Below are positions 23,700 to 36,198 of a stretch of 64,000 nt of DNA, one piece after another. Position 1 is the first letter of the stretch, and the number at the start of each line of letters is the position of its first letter. The stretch comes from Agrocybe praecox. Taxonomy: Eukaryota > Basidiomycota > Agaricomycetes > Agaricales > Agrocybaceae. Below the pieces are notes generated by a model. It was not told the DNA's origin and did no database searches. It was given only the letters and a program-made list of their open reading frames with translations. Location of the stretch: NCBI GenBank assembly GCA_964017145.1, contig OZ024851.1, positions 558,001-622,000 of the forward strand, in the 5' to 3' direction. The position numbers were made by a program, and so were the translations under genes.

Positions 23700-24680
23700 A
23701 ATCTCCGACCATGAAGGGCATCAAAATCGTGCCGAGTTGCATAGGATTCTTAAACTTGGAGATTTCGCCCGCCTACAATATAATTTCGGGGGATGTTGGA
23801 ACCTTGGATTTTCTTGGATCCAACATGGGATCAAACGAGTGACGAAAATAGATAATATGTAGGGAGACCCAAGGGAGACCACGCTATAAGTGTTTGAGAT
23901 AAGATAAGATATCAATGTCGTAACAGTAAACCAATGTCTAAGACACATAATTTCAAGATGATCAAAGCGATTATACGTAAGAAAAGTCATAATAATTATG
24001 CAACGAACATGCAATGCCATTACCGTGAATTAATAGCACATGTTGATTACATATTTTTGCCAAAAGTATGTAGCATCAACCGACTAGATATTCTTTGCAT
24101 AATTTTAATCTGTTTCGAGTCAGAAAATGTTATAATTATTTTGCCAACGTGGTACTTGGATGTTCTTTATGTGGTGTTTTTGCATATTCCTTACATATTT
24201 TCTGTCTTATTTTGGCTGAGAAAATTGTCAAAAATCATTCACTTGCTGCATAATTTTTAATTGCCAAGTAAAATTTGCGTAATTTCTGCGCCATTTTCTT
24301 GCATAATTTAGTGTCACATTTTTGAAACTCCGCTTGCATAGATAATACATGTTTTGCGCCAAATTATGTAAGAGTGCGCTGTCGTGTTTTTTGCCTTTTT
24401 GTTACATATTTTGAGCAAAAACACGTAACCCTGCGTCTAGTGTATCCTGGATCTGTTTCATACACTGAAAATAAAAATAAAATGCATCCTGGCAGTTCGA
24501 GGCCACCGTAAGAATAGTTCTAGCCTAGGGCAGTGCGCTAGATAAGATAAGATCTTAGTCGAGACCCGGTCACGGGCCCTGCCTTCATGGGAACCTGATT
24601 CGCGCTTTATCCTTTGTACTTTGCTTATACAACCTTGTGCTTGCAAGCTACGCCAATGTTTATGATTTAACCGCAATAAT
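23700..24680. other. AT-rich intergenic region, no gene seen
   Basis: AT-rich sequence with long homopolymer-like blocks and no supported coding frame. TTTTGCGCAA and CATAATT-type motifs recur, but no clear repeat unit could be defined. Confidence 0.45.
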
Positions 24681-24687
24681 ACCACTG

Positions 24688-24695
24688 TATAAAAA
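24688..24695 (+). promoter_or_regulatory. TATA box of the HAP3 gene
   Basis: TATAAAAA lies 185 bases upstream of the HAP3 ATG. Position relative to a transcription start is inferred. Confidence 0.5.
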
Positions 24696-24879
24696 GAGCC
24701 AACAAGAGCAGCCTCAAAGGTGCGTTTTCTTTATTTCCTTTTGGCCTATTTCATCTCGTTAAGCAATAAATTCACACAAGCAGGAAACCCGAAAAAGTTT
24801 GGTCGTCCAATCGCGACACTCGCCAGTGACAGCACCTCTAGCCAATCCGAAGCGAACAGACTAAAAAGCCTTAGATAAG

Positions 24880-25465
24880 ATGGCAGAGCTTCATCCTATC
24901 ATCCCGCGTGACGAGAACAATAACCACCATGGTTCCCTTTCAATCGCGCCCCAAGATACCCCAGAACCAGTACCCATCACAGAGCAGGAGGTTGGCGAGT
25001 ACAGAGAGCAGGATCGGTTTCTCCCTGTGAGCTCATTTGCATTGAATCTCGACGCGATCTGACTCGGTCATCCAGATAGCCAACGTCTCGCGAATAATGA
25101 AAGCGGCCGTACCGTCTACTGCCAAAATAGCGAAAGATGCCAAAGAATGCGTACAGGAGTGCGTGTCGGAATTCATCTCGTTCATCACTTCCGAGGCGGC
25201 CGAGAAATGCCAGCTGGAGAAGAGGAAAACCATAGGAGGGGAGGATATTTTGTACGCTATGGGCACGTTGGGATTCGAGAATTATGCAGAAACATTGAAG
25301 ATCCATCTGGCGAAACTGCGTCAGGTATGTGATCCACTCTCGTGCCAGAAGTCGACTAACGCCCATCCTGTGACTTAGAATGGTGCTGCAGGTAGCACAT
25401 CAACAACCGCCAACCCCCCAAGAGAGCACCCCATAGAACCTAGGGTTGATGGGGAGCAGCAGTGA
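24880..25465 (+). CDS. HAP3: CCAAT-binding factor subunit HAP3 / NF-YB
   Basis: Exons 24880-25026, 25076-25324 and 25379-25465 (all phase 0) encode 160 residues. From residue 44 the histone-fold domain is nearly textbook: EQDRFLP, then [48 protein letters not shown] and [16 protein letters not shown] pairs with NF-YC (HAP5) and then NF-YA (HAP2) to bind CCAAT boxes in promoters in the nucleus. The intron after DRFLP sits at the start of the conserved core. The N-terminal 43 and C-terminal 28 residues are polar and variable, as usual. Length agrees with fungal orthologues. The TATA box lies 185 bases upstream. Confidence 0.97.
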
Positions 25466-26563
25466 CGTTTCGAGATGAGAAGAAGTTATTATTATTCTTT
25501 GTACACTTACGGTTAGTGGAGTCTTCCCTTCTCTGTGTGGACGGTACACTCATTCCTTTCCACCAGGACTACCTCTATCTTATTTGCGCACTTCGCCTAT
25601 ATATTTATAATTCAACGATGCTTTTCCAGTCTTGTGGTCTGATGATTCAAAAAGGCAAAATCCAAATACTTAGGTGCTTTCATACTGACGCGGTGTTATA
25701 GAATAAGTTGACCGACTTTCTGAGAACAGGTTCAGCGCGAGACGTGAATTTTCTATACATCTCGAGTTTCCGTGTCTGCTAATCAATTCGTGATGTCCTT
25801 TGGAGGTAGCCCATGCCCACATGGATGACATACCTAAATCGTTATCCAAGTTTTCAACCCTTCCGACGGTCCATTGAACTGTATATTACATAGAAACGAG
25901 CCTCTTAGACGATCTATGCAGCGTCATTGAACGAACAATCTGGAAGCGATGCCAAGTCTCGAACCGTTGCTATGTTTCCCACTTTCTCGGACTCTTGCAG
26001 TCGTTGGCCCCACCAACCAACAAGAACTCGTCGCAAGTTGTAGTACGTCAATTTTTTTTATTTACTAGCTATGGGCGAACATATGACAATAAAAATAGGC
26101 CACAGAAGCTGTCATTCGTGGAAATTGCAATTTTATTGTTTGACCCTTGTCAGAACTATTGTCTTCAAGTCAAAACATAACGGATCACTAGAAAGCCTGA
26201 AGGCACAGAGCCGACCTGGCAACCGCAGCGACAACCAGAAATGGGACGCTGAGTCAGCAGGAAACAATGATCAAGGATTTGGGCCTTGGCTTTCATCTTG
26301 AGTTTGTCTGCAGCTATACGTACAAGTACCGCACGGTGGTCGCATCAGCTCACGAAATGCCCAGCCTTGTACTTGTAAATCGGGATAATACACCGTATAT
26401 AAAGGAATATACGGCATGAAATGTGGCTCTTCATCCCCTCCTTTCCCCTACGTATTCTCTTTCCTTTTCTCTCTTTCTTGTTCTCATCCCCCTAGGACAC
26501 GCTTGGCTTCGTGTCTTTTCTTTTTCTATACTATAATTCACCTGTCTATCTACCATTTTGAAA
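25466..26563. other. Intergenic between HAP3 and fungalysin 1
   Basis: No supported coding frame. The last 150 bases hold the TATA box and a long pyrimidine-rich leader (CTTTCC/TTCTC blocks) before the fungalysin ATG, typical of strongly expressed fungal genes. Confidence 0.6.
26396..26403 (+). promoter_or_regulatory. TATA box of fungalysin 1
   Basis: TATATAAA lies 161 bases upstream of the ATG and is followed by a CT-rich stretch. Confidence 0.55.
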
Positions 26564-29003
26564 ATGGTCTTCTTTTCTAAATCTTTCTTCCCATTACTGC
26601 TGGCCGCTCTCCTCTCAACTCATGTTGGAGCCGCTCCCTGGCCTCAATTTTATAAGAGGCATGGCACTCACAGAGTTCATACGTTGGGGAAACGAGGTGT
26701 TCAAATTGAGAGCTATCATCCTAAGTCAACCTTCAAGGTATTTTCAACACAACCAGGCTATTTATGTCGTTTGCCTCTATTGATGATCATCTCCACCTTT
26801 AGACTTTCGGTAAAGACGGAAAAGTAGTTACTGTTGCCTCAAGCAATTCAACAGGAAACAGCCTGCTTGGTTCTTCAATTTTGCCATCGAGTTTGAAGGA
26901 TACGACTTTCTCTTTTGTTAAGACGCTTGGCATTAGTGCTGATGATGTTCAGTGGAAATCGGGCTTCACCGCTGGAGACCATAAAGTGGCTTACTTGAAG
27001 CAGAGTATTGTGCGTGACATAGAGTCTGCCCTCCATAGAGTAAACTTCTAACGAAAGCCGTAAAGAATGGAATTCCTTTTGCAAATGCTGTGGCCAACGT
27101 AGCCTTCAACGGAGACAAAGTGGTTTCGTATGCCTCTTCCTTCGTGGATACAAAATCAGGTATAACCTACTAGTGCTTTATTGATTGTGGTCGACAGCTC
27201 ACAAAATCTTGCTTCGTTGCACTAGCCAAGATTGCACCCTCTGAGCCTACCGTCGGCTGGAGATCTGTTTTGTCCCAAGTGGAAGAGACCTTAGATGGGA
27301 AATACAATAACTTCAATGCCACTCTGGAGTACCTTGCGAAAAGCGATGGCTCTGTTGCTCTCACCCATGTCATTCAAATTCAGAATGAGGAGACAAACGC
27401 TTGGTACGAAGCTTATATCGATGCTCACACTGGCGAATTGGTCTCTGTCACGGACTTTGTCGCCGATGCTTCTGTATGTCGTTTCAGTCGTTCCTTAGTA
27501 CTGATCTCTTACCCGTTCTCGTAGTATACTGTCGTCCCTATTACGAAGCAGAGTTTCGCAGACGGTGTTGAGACACTCACGAACCCTGAAGACCGTATTT
27601 CTTCTCCTTTCGGATGGCACAACATCGGAACTGGCAATTCAACAACCACATCGTAAGGCCTTCGCTTTCCTGATAGAGTCTTTCCTCAAAACACTGACAC
27701 GACATTGCTTTATCACAGTGGAAATAATGTTGCCGCCTTCAAAGGACAGCTCGTGTCATCTCAATCCTCAGCCGGACTTAACTTCAACGCTGTCTTCGAC
27801 GACAGAAAGGCCCCACAAGATCCCACAAATCTGAACGCTGCACGAACTAATGTCTTTTACGTCGCCAACGTCGTCCACGACTTTGCATACCGCTACGGTT
27901 TCACTGAGTCGGCATTCAATTTTCAAATTGCCAACAACGGAAAGGGCGGAAGGGGCAACGACCGGGTGTTGATTTCAGTCCAAGATGCCTCAGGCAAAAA
28001 CAACGCCAACTTTGCTACCCCTCCAGAGTATGTTATATTCAAAATTTCTCTTTCTTTTACATCCCGCTTACCGTAATTTACGTTCTTCAGTGGCCAAAGT
28101 GGTGTTTGCCGCATGTTCATCTTCGATGGCTTTGATGTACGCATTTTGAGTATCTTATCAGTGAAATGCCCTAACATTTTACAACCTTATATATAGCCCG
28201 AACGAGATGCCTCTATGGAGAACGACATCCTTGTCCACGAATTGACTCATGGAATTACCAACAGACTCACTGGTGGCGGAACTGGTCGATGCCTACAAAC
28301 TCTTGAGTCTGGAGGATTAGGTGAAGGTTGGGGTGATGCCATGGCCGGGTAAGTATCCTTTGAATCTTACTTCAAATCACGCAACCCATTGTACCGTGCT
28401 AGATGGATGCTTCAAAACTCGGCAACCATCACTGATCAAGTCATGGGCAACTATGTCTCCAGTGCCAAAGGAATCCGTAGCGCTCCCTACTCAGTAAACA
28501 AGGCCACCAATCCCCTTACCTATGCCAGCCTCCGCAGAGCCAACGAAGTTCACAGTCAGTTTTTTTATTGTCCTAATTAGCTTACTGCGCGTTTTCTGAT
28601 TGTGTCTTCGCTTGGTCTAGCTATCGGAGAGGTGTGGGCTAACATGCTCCACAATGTATACGCTGCTCTTGTCCAGGAACGCGGGTTCTCAGCCGATAAA
28701 CTCACAAATCCTGATGGCTTGGAGGGTAACATTGTGTACATGCGTCTGTTCATGGCTGCGTTGTCATTGCAACCATGCAACCCTACCTGTAAGTTTTAGT
28801 TCATATGCTTCTTGTATTTTCCAAGCTTACAACCTGTTTCCTTCTCAGTCGTCGATGCTCGTGATGCTTGGATCCAAGCTGACCAGAACCGTTACAATGG
28901 CGCCAACAGGTGCACTTTATTCAATGCCTTTGCCAGCCGAGGTCTTGGATTAAACGCGGACAGCACCTTTATGAACGACGCTACTGTCCCTGCTGGCTGT
29001 TAA
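26564..29003 (+). CDS. Extracellular metallopeptidase, fungalysin family M36 (copy 1)
   Basis: Eleven exons (26564-26737, 26803-27004, 27058-27159, 27226-27473, 27525-27652, 27719-28027, 28091-28136, 28197-28348, 28403-28554, 28621-28788, 28849-29003) give 611 residues with every junction in frame. A signal peptide ([15 protein letters not shown]) is followed by an FTP-type propeptide and then the M36 catalytic domain. The zinc motif HELTH carries the catalytic Glu, and the downstream GEGWGD supplies the third zinc ligand. Fungalysins are secreted, self-activating zinc endopeptidases that degrade extracellular protein. The ATG follows a TATA box and pyrimidine-rich leader. Two sister copies lie in tandem at 39.8-45.8 kb. 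The 3' end converges with the RdRP-helicase gene, about 210 bases away. Confidence 0.96.
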
Positions 29004-29211
29004 ACACGGCATTACTCCCCTTGTGTCCCGGCTTTGGTTTTCTTATTTCCGAAAATTTTGCATCCTCATATCTATAAAGAAGCTTGCTCGTATTTACATA
29101 CTAGGTGTATTATACCTCATTCCGATCATTATACATTCATTCATTCATTTCCTGGATCTGTGACAAAAAAGGCAACGTTTCCCTTTTATTTTGAAATAAA
29201 TCACAGTCAAT

Positions 29212-32200
29212 TCATTCCGTTGGGCCATCTATCGTGACTTCTGTGCATGAATCCAACGCACTCTTCCAAAGCTGGTCGCAACTCATCGTTCTCCTGTCGC
29301 CAACTATGATCAAAGCGAGCTTGGCTCTCGTCCACATCACGTTTAACCTCCTAGGATCGTTTAGGAAACCAACATCACCTAGGGCATTGCATCTCACAGC
29401 GGAGAAAATAACAATATCGCTCTCCCGCCCTTGAAAAGAATCAATAGTTGAACATGGGATAGAAGAAGGAAGCTTGTGGCGAAGAGCTTGTATCTGTTTC
29501 GTGTATGGGGAAAGGACGGTGATTTTTAGAGATGCCAGTTGTGTGTTGATCTCCCCCGTGTCTGGCCTTTGCGCAGCGATAAGAGGTTGAATACGAGAAA
29601 TTAAGTCGACCTGTCCCATATTGCTCTTCGATCGCTCACCCGCGTCTTCTTCTTCTCCGCACTGTACAAAGACAGTAGGAATCAACGACCCGTTACGGGT
29701 GGGCCAAGGGAATTTTGACAGCGACAGGAAATTCGATACTTCTGCATTTCCTTCGTGCGTCTTTAGTTGTCCTTCATAAAATTGATCGGAAGGAAATATG
29801 TTCAGAATGCGAGGAGACCGATATTGGACGTCGAGCATTGTCTTGACGATTCCTCCCCCCTGCGTGGTTTTGGTGTACAAACGTTCCAGTAAAGAAACAT
29901 CGTACTGAAGAGCTTTCGCCATTTCCTTTACTGTGGGTCTTAGCTGGACACTATTGATAACATAAGTACCAATCATTTCTTATGTTGATCAAGGACATAC
30001 TGGTCTCCAACTATCACGGCCCTTTTGATCCCTTTGACCAATGGTATCAAAGCACAGGGTTCAGTTATTTGTGAAGCCTCGTCAATCAAAGCAATATCGA
30101 AATCTGGCTTGCGCAAAATTCCTAGTCCTGCACCTAGGAAGGCAAGATATGAGCACACACCCCTTCATAGCAAACCCGATTTTGTAATACCTGCACATGT
30201 AGTGAATATAAGAACTGCTTTCTCTACTCTATCTTGAGCCTGCTTCAGCAGTCGATTGTTTTCATTCATATCTCCGCCAACCCTAGCATTAACTGTGTAA
30301 TGCTGTAGGGCAGGATTGACCTTGGATTGATCTGTAGCTACTCGAAGGATTTGCTCCTCGCGGAGCAGGGTTTCTGTTTCGTTCATTGCAATAAAACGCT
30401 CCAGGACATTATCGACAGCTGTTTACAAGTCGTAAACACCGATAATGCAAAGGAAATATACGGGATACTATACCATTGTGCGTTGAAGCAGTCATTAATA
30501 TCTTTGGCGTCTTGGAGTGGCTCCTGATGATGTCGCGTAAAATCTGTACCATCACTGTTGTCTTTCCCGTTCCTGCGTGATTAAAAGTTAGGTTTACTTT
30601 CTGCAACAATTTAAATACGCATCGTGACGTACCTGGTGGGCCCCAGATAAGCGAAAGCGGCCCATTCCTCCATGAGACGACAGCTCTGACTTGGCTTTCG
30701 TTTAGAGTAGAAGATAGTTCCCTTAAAGAGTCATCATCCATAGCGTTGATCTCAGAGTCTTCCACAGTGACAGATGTTGTACTTCCAGTGATAAGGCCGT
30801 GAAATAAACAGGACTCCTCCCCATCAAGGAGCAAACGTTGAAGAGCATCAACCATGGCGTTACTGGTAGCTAAGGTTTAAATTTAGTATGAATTAACCAA
30901 ATAACAGGTTTCCAATGCAACACACCTGTACTGCCTGCGTCGTACATGTTCCAATCCATCTCTTCCATCTCAGGGGGCGCAGGATGGTGCAACTGGACCT
31001 TGAGTTGGCCCTTTGCCGCCTGTACAACGAGTCCATCCATGATAGGTGCTTCTATCCAGCGATTCTCCGGTTTAGATGCTGCCTGAAGTCGAACATGCGA
31101 GTGCAACCTAACATTGCTTCTCGCATCGATGCGAATAGTTACGAGCACTTCCCCATTCTTCAAATAATCTGGACCAAACTTCAGTTTGGCATGAGACGGT
31201 GCCACGCGCATTTTTTTACGTGGCCGGCCATCTTCATTGCAAGGACACTCATCGGCAGCCTCTTCTGCTCTGTCAAAGGAAACCCCGAGAGCATGGATAT
31301 GGCCATATGAAGTCGTAGGAGATTCGGGACAGTGTGCTAAGCGACTGTCATTTAGGACCAGTAATATTTCTTGGACAAGCGTTTTTGCGCGAATAGACGA
31401 AGCTGCAAAGGTAAGGAGCTCTATGTAATGCTGGAGGTTTAATAAACCAATCGACTTGGCCACTTTTTCCAATGCTACCAGAGCGGCTATGCGGGTCTCG
31501 TTGGCTGATCTGATAATGTGCCTAATAATGATGTGGGAGAATGGTTCCAACATCGAATGAAGCTGTAAGTCCTCGTCGGGTGGATACGCCTTCAACAAGG
31601 CGAATGTTAAAGACGGATATCTCCCTATCCATTGTATTGCAAAATCTCGAGGAAAAGAGGTTCTACTGATTGTGTTTTCGAACACAAGGTACAGTTCATC
31701 GTCGGCGTGGTATTTGATCGCAAAGTCCATGATTTTGTCGATCTCTGGGAGCATCCTCCTTGTCAGAAATTCGTTGATGGAAAACTTGTCATGCTTCAAC
31801 CTTGGAGACGTTATTGAAACCCCAGGAAGATTTCTATAGAAGGCGTCTTTTAGTCCCTTTGCTTCATCAGAGTCCCAATCAGCGTCTTGAAGATCAAAGA
31901 ACCGATATGGGGCGGGAATTCGTTGGAAACGTTTGATCTTTTCTTCTGTAGGGACACTGAGTGCCAAGCAAGTCAGCGTCGTCAGAAAAATGGTAATAAA
32001 TGAATCCTTACTGTTCAAACCACAAATCAAAGAGTTGGTGAGCAATTCGGTCGCGATTCGACACAACATGAAGTTCGACTGCAAGTGCCGGTAACTTGTT
32101 GACACGACCAAGTTGCTATTTGAAGTATTTACAAGTGAAATATTCTATATGATACGGACAAATAGTTTAACTACTCACTCTCTGTACAATGCCTGAAATC

Positions 32201-35117
32201 TTCTGCAAGGCAATGCTGGTAGCAGTCGAACGATTGATAAATACAAAGGTATTGCCGATATTCCTGTCATATAATTGAAACCTATCTTCGCCGCAATGCA
32301 GTCTATAGCCAGCTGGACAATATTTAAGCCTGGCAACCGTAGAGTTGCTTTCAGGCATAAAAGAGCAGACTACAACGTTCATGGCATCACCATCTTTGTT
32401 GGATTCTTTCACTGGCGGATCTTCATCCCATGGAATCTTTCCGCGCATAAATATCCCGACTGAAAACCGCTCATCTGTCTACCAGTGCAGATAATTCAGA
32501 CTCCATACACACAAGTTTTTTTGAGCACTGACCTGTAGAATAAGAACCTTTCTCGTATAATCCTGAGTTGCCATTCTTAGATATTCAAAGAACGTTGCCA
32601 TCCCACTAGTACGAGATGAATACAGTCGATGCAAAGCGAAAGGATGGGCAAGGTCTCGCTGGTACAAATCCTGGGGAGTCAAGATGTCGGATCGTACAAG
32701 GGAGTTCCAGATCTCAGGATAGTCCACATCAGATAGAGAAAGCGTTGTACTGAGGGTCTTCTTCTGAGTGATTGTCAAAGCTGAAAAATCAATTTGTGAG
32801 AGGTACGGTCGAATATCGACATGATGTTGTCGGGAAAATCGGTATGCAAGATTGAATAGTTCGAATTCTGAAATAGAATTTTGCTTGCTTTGAAGCAACT
32901 GGCTAAGGAGAAGCTCCGCGTCGGGCTTTTGCAGGGTTGTAATCTCGGCGCGTCGAGAGGCAGATTCAGTAAAGCGAGCTGAGAATATTTCGGTTGCTTC
33001 TTCCAACAGATCTAGAATGTACTTATATTCTCCGGTTGGTTCAGGTGGTGTAGATAATTTATCTGGAATTCTTATGTTGGCTCCGTCGACAGAGGAGGAA
33101 TGAAGGGCATTCAATTCCTGGCATTCGACGCAGAGAGCACCAAGAGGGCTGCTCCTGGCCCACTTGGCAAATAAGGAAGATACCTTAGCAACGCCTGACC
33201 TAATGCCATCCCACAAGTTCAGAGTGACAAGTGATCAGAAGAGTGAATAGAAAACATACGCCGTATATGATGCGAAGTGTTGTCCTAAGTCCATTCGTGT
33301 AATCTCTCGTTTATTAAACTCTTTGTTGCCAGGATAATCGTACGACTATTTCATCTCATTCAGTGAATCGTAGATGTGGAAGACGGAATTCGTACTTCAG
33401 ATATTCTGGTGGGAATTAAGTCGCTATCCCAGCATACAAAAAATTCGTCACCTAAAATTTTTGAATTTGAATTGAAAACATGTATAAAGAAATAACAACA
33501 AACCATCAAGATCTCCACCACTACTCATTGAGGGCGCTGCTTTATGACCTGGGCGGGCAACACTGGCAAAAACCAGACAGTCTAACAAATGTGAAAGTTC
33601 GGGCCGATGCACTGCACGCAGTTTCAAGATATCTCCTACATCCGGTAAGGTCAACTTTATTCATAAATCCACAGGCAAGAATAACACCTACCAGGGTGTA
33701 GGCAGGGGTTTCTAACGATGATGACATCGCCATGAATGGGTGTCGTTGCCCCCTTTCGAGACACCGTGAGACGTATGTGGACCTCTCCTTCTTTCAAGAC
33801 TTGGAAAGGGTCGCAAACACCATACAATCTCCTTGATTTATGCACTATCATGCGAGATTTGAATTTCTTTGTCAGTTCTTGCCTGGAACCCGCTATCTCG
33901 GTATTCTGAAGACGTTTTATTTCGCGTTTGACTGCGTCACTGTCAAGACCTTCGAGGAGTACACGTTCAGCCATTGAATATTGTTCCAAGCAAGCAAGAA
34001 AGTCGAGAGCTTGGACTGGGTCTTTCGACGCATCGCTGATCCAGTCAAAGTACTCTTGTTGTTTGGATAAGATTGCAGAGTCTGGAACACCGAGACTAGA
34101 AAGAAGCACGATAATGTCGTTATTCAGTCGACCGAAGGAGTATGGTTTGGAGTGGCCAACAACTGAGAACGTATGATCTTGGGTCGTAGTGAACTTTTTC
34201 ATACTCTTCCTAAACTCCGCCAAATGTTGCGGGCGTTCCTTATCAAGCACTGGATGGAGCATAAGAACGCCCTTGTAGCCTAGGTATCTAGAAAGGTGTC
34301 CCTTTTATTAGTAATCGTCAGTGATAAAAATGGAGACATACCGTATCTGATATACTGTCGGTGTGTATCTGGCACCCCGAAAGATGATCTTCTTGGCCTT
34401 GCTTAACCCTACCGCAAGCCTCTTCGAAATAAGGCCACAACCGTCCGAAAAAACCTCATCACCAACGGTAATATCAGGAATGTCGGAGACCCAGCGTGGG
34501 TCGAGGACATAATCGATCTGAGCAGAAGAGAAAAGTAGGCCAATACGCTTTGCGCCTGCAAAAGAAATATCAACTTTATAAGATGAGAAGCCTGTAATTT
34601 CGAGGACTCGCGTTTTGCAACGTTCATGATTTTTTTGAAATCACCCAGCTGGTAAATTCTATCATCCAACTCTTCATCTGAATTAGCCTCTCGAAGGAAG
34701 CATGACCTCCCTCTCTGTATATTTCAAGAATTAGAAAGAGGTGGAAGTGGTTAGGACAGTACATACCAGCTGGCTGTTACTATGTCCATAGAACCTGTAC
34801 TGCACACCATTCAGCCATAAGCCCCTCTTGAAGATCCGCACAACATATTCGACTGTTGCTTTCATAGGTTGTTCGGCAAACCTGAAGCTCCTATCTATGG
34901 ATAGCAAAACATATTTGCCATGATCATCGGAGCTCAGAATGCGGTTCATTGGAAACTGCTCTGTCCGGAGGGTGATTCCTTCAATACTGAGGGAGACCAT
35001 TTTTCCGTAAACGACACCAGGTTTTGGTGGCCGGGTTTTGAGCGACGCTGGAGGATATCTGAACTCCCATGTTTCGTCTTCTGGGGCTGGGTTTTCTCTG
35101 AGTATTATCTTGCTCAT
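29212..35117 (-). CDS. RNA-dependent RNA polymerase fused to SF1 (UPF1-like) helicase
   Basis: Sixteen exons on the minus strand (35117-34767, 34714-34612, 34555-34342, 34287-33692, 33635-33504, 33451-33396, 33345-33260, 33199-32533, 32478-32179, 32115-32012, 31956-30926, 30869-30633, 30572-30474, 30418-30191, 30133-30001, 29950-29212) sum to 5,076 bases, one open frame of 1,691 residues. The first part is a QDE-1-type RdRP: GHSNSQLRG, FSDGCGLIS, RNPCLHPGD and the catalytic GGDLDGDEFF near residues 460-468, split by an intron. The C-terminal 450 residues are an SF1 helicase: GPPGTGKTT (about 1289), DEASQ (about 1419), GDHVQLRP, QYRSPRIL, DSFQGRE and NVMWTRAK. RdRPs make double-stranded RNA for silencing; UPF1-like helicases unwind RNA/DNA. 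Intron 2 is GC-AG (GCGAGT donor). The region usually upstream of the RdRP core is missing, so the true start may lie elsewhere. Confidence 0.9.
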
Positions 35118-35239
35118 GAGGGTTGAGATGAAAGCTATCGATCGCGATAGACGCCCAAACTAAGCTTTGTGTGAGAAACTTCGATCTTCTTATAGATCTA
35201 GAAGCTTCTGGCCGGATATCATCGTCTTTCAACGCTACG
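35118..35239. promoter_or_regulatory. Compact bidirectional promoter
   Basis: Only 122 bases separate the ATG of the RdRP-helicase (minus, 35117) from the ATG of the P-loop NTPase (plus, 35240). The two must share promoter sequence, unless the RdRP has further 5' exons inside or beyond its neighbour. Confidence 0.5.
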
Positions 35240-35880
35240 ATGTCCAATGAACCTGTTTCAATTTATATCATAGGCCCTTCAGTAAGCAGAGTTAACAAAC
35301 AGAACTGAATCGATACTGAACAACTCCATACCAGTCCACCGGAAAGACAACACTGTGTACAGCATTAGCGCAGAAGCTGGGCCTGTCAAAGGATGCCTTT
35401 GTATCGGAGGTGGCCAGAACGGTTATGAGAGACAAGGGATACTCTCGAGACACCATCGGACAACTGCAAATGCAGAAAGATATCATGGAAGCTTATCGCG
35501 CAAAAGAAGAAGACCTGGACGCCAAGAAGTACCCTATTCGTCTTTTCGATAGATCAGCTATTGATCCAGTCGTGTATGCCATTCTCACCTCACAAAATGG
35601 AGAGGAAGCGAAGGCCAGGAAGATGCTACTCATTCGGACTGCCGCATTCACCAAGGCTCTGGAGAAATACAAATCAAAAAAGTCAATGATAATTCTCTTG
35701 AAGACAGTTCCAGAGTGGCTGGTGGATGACGGTGTTCGCAGTCTAGAAAGACAGGAAGACTGTTTGAAAATTTTTCGAGAACTGCTGGCAGAGCTGGAAA
35801 TCTCGTATCGCGAATTTGGGGAGGAGTCAAAGTTTCTTCAGGAAAGAGTGACGTTAATAGTGGGTTTGGCTGGTATTTGA
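35240..35880 (+). CDS. P-loop NTPase, AAA_28-like
   Basis: Exon 1 (35240-35281) encodes MSNEPVSIYIIGPS and exon 2 (35335-35880) continues STGKTTLCTALAQKLG. The intron therefore splits the Walker A motif GPSSTGKTT. Total length is 195 residues. Downstream are an aspartate in YPIRLFDRSAIDPVVYA and a LLKTVPEWLVDDGVRS segment. The overall pattern matches the small fungal ATP-binding proteins annotated as AAA_28 or NadR-like kinases; substrate unknown. The gene is head-to-head with the RdRP-helicase, which could mean co-regulation, though compact fungal genomes often show such spacing by chance. Exo70 follows 318 bases downstream on the same strand. Confidence 0.85.
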
Positions 35881-36198
35881 GGGTTAAATGTAATATAAGA
35901 AAGTTCGTGAATGAATTTCTGTTTCTGTACGAAATTTCTTTCGAGAGATAAACACTGAATATTGAATGTTGAACGTTGAGCGCTGAGCGCTGCAACGGAT
36001 TCTCCCGGTGGGGCGGCGACATATTATTTTGAATCGGCGACAAGAATATGCTTATTGCCTTCCATCGGAGATTGAATGCGTTAATGTCTGATCCGGCTCT
36101 TTTGGTCGTTGTTGCTGACCACCGTCTCAAATTATCATTAATCTCTTCACCAAGACATATACTTCTGCTGAATACTTACATCTTGGTTTTGAACACTA

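Noticed and set aside
30915..31310. 131-codon plus-strand frame opposite the RdRP-helicase
   Set aside because: Antisense shadow of a long in-frame exon.
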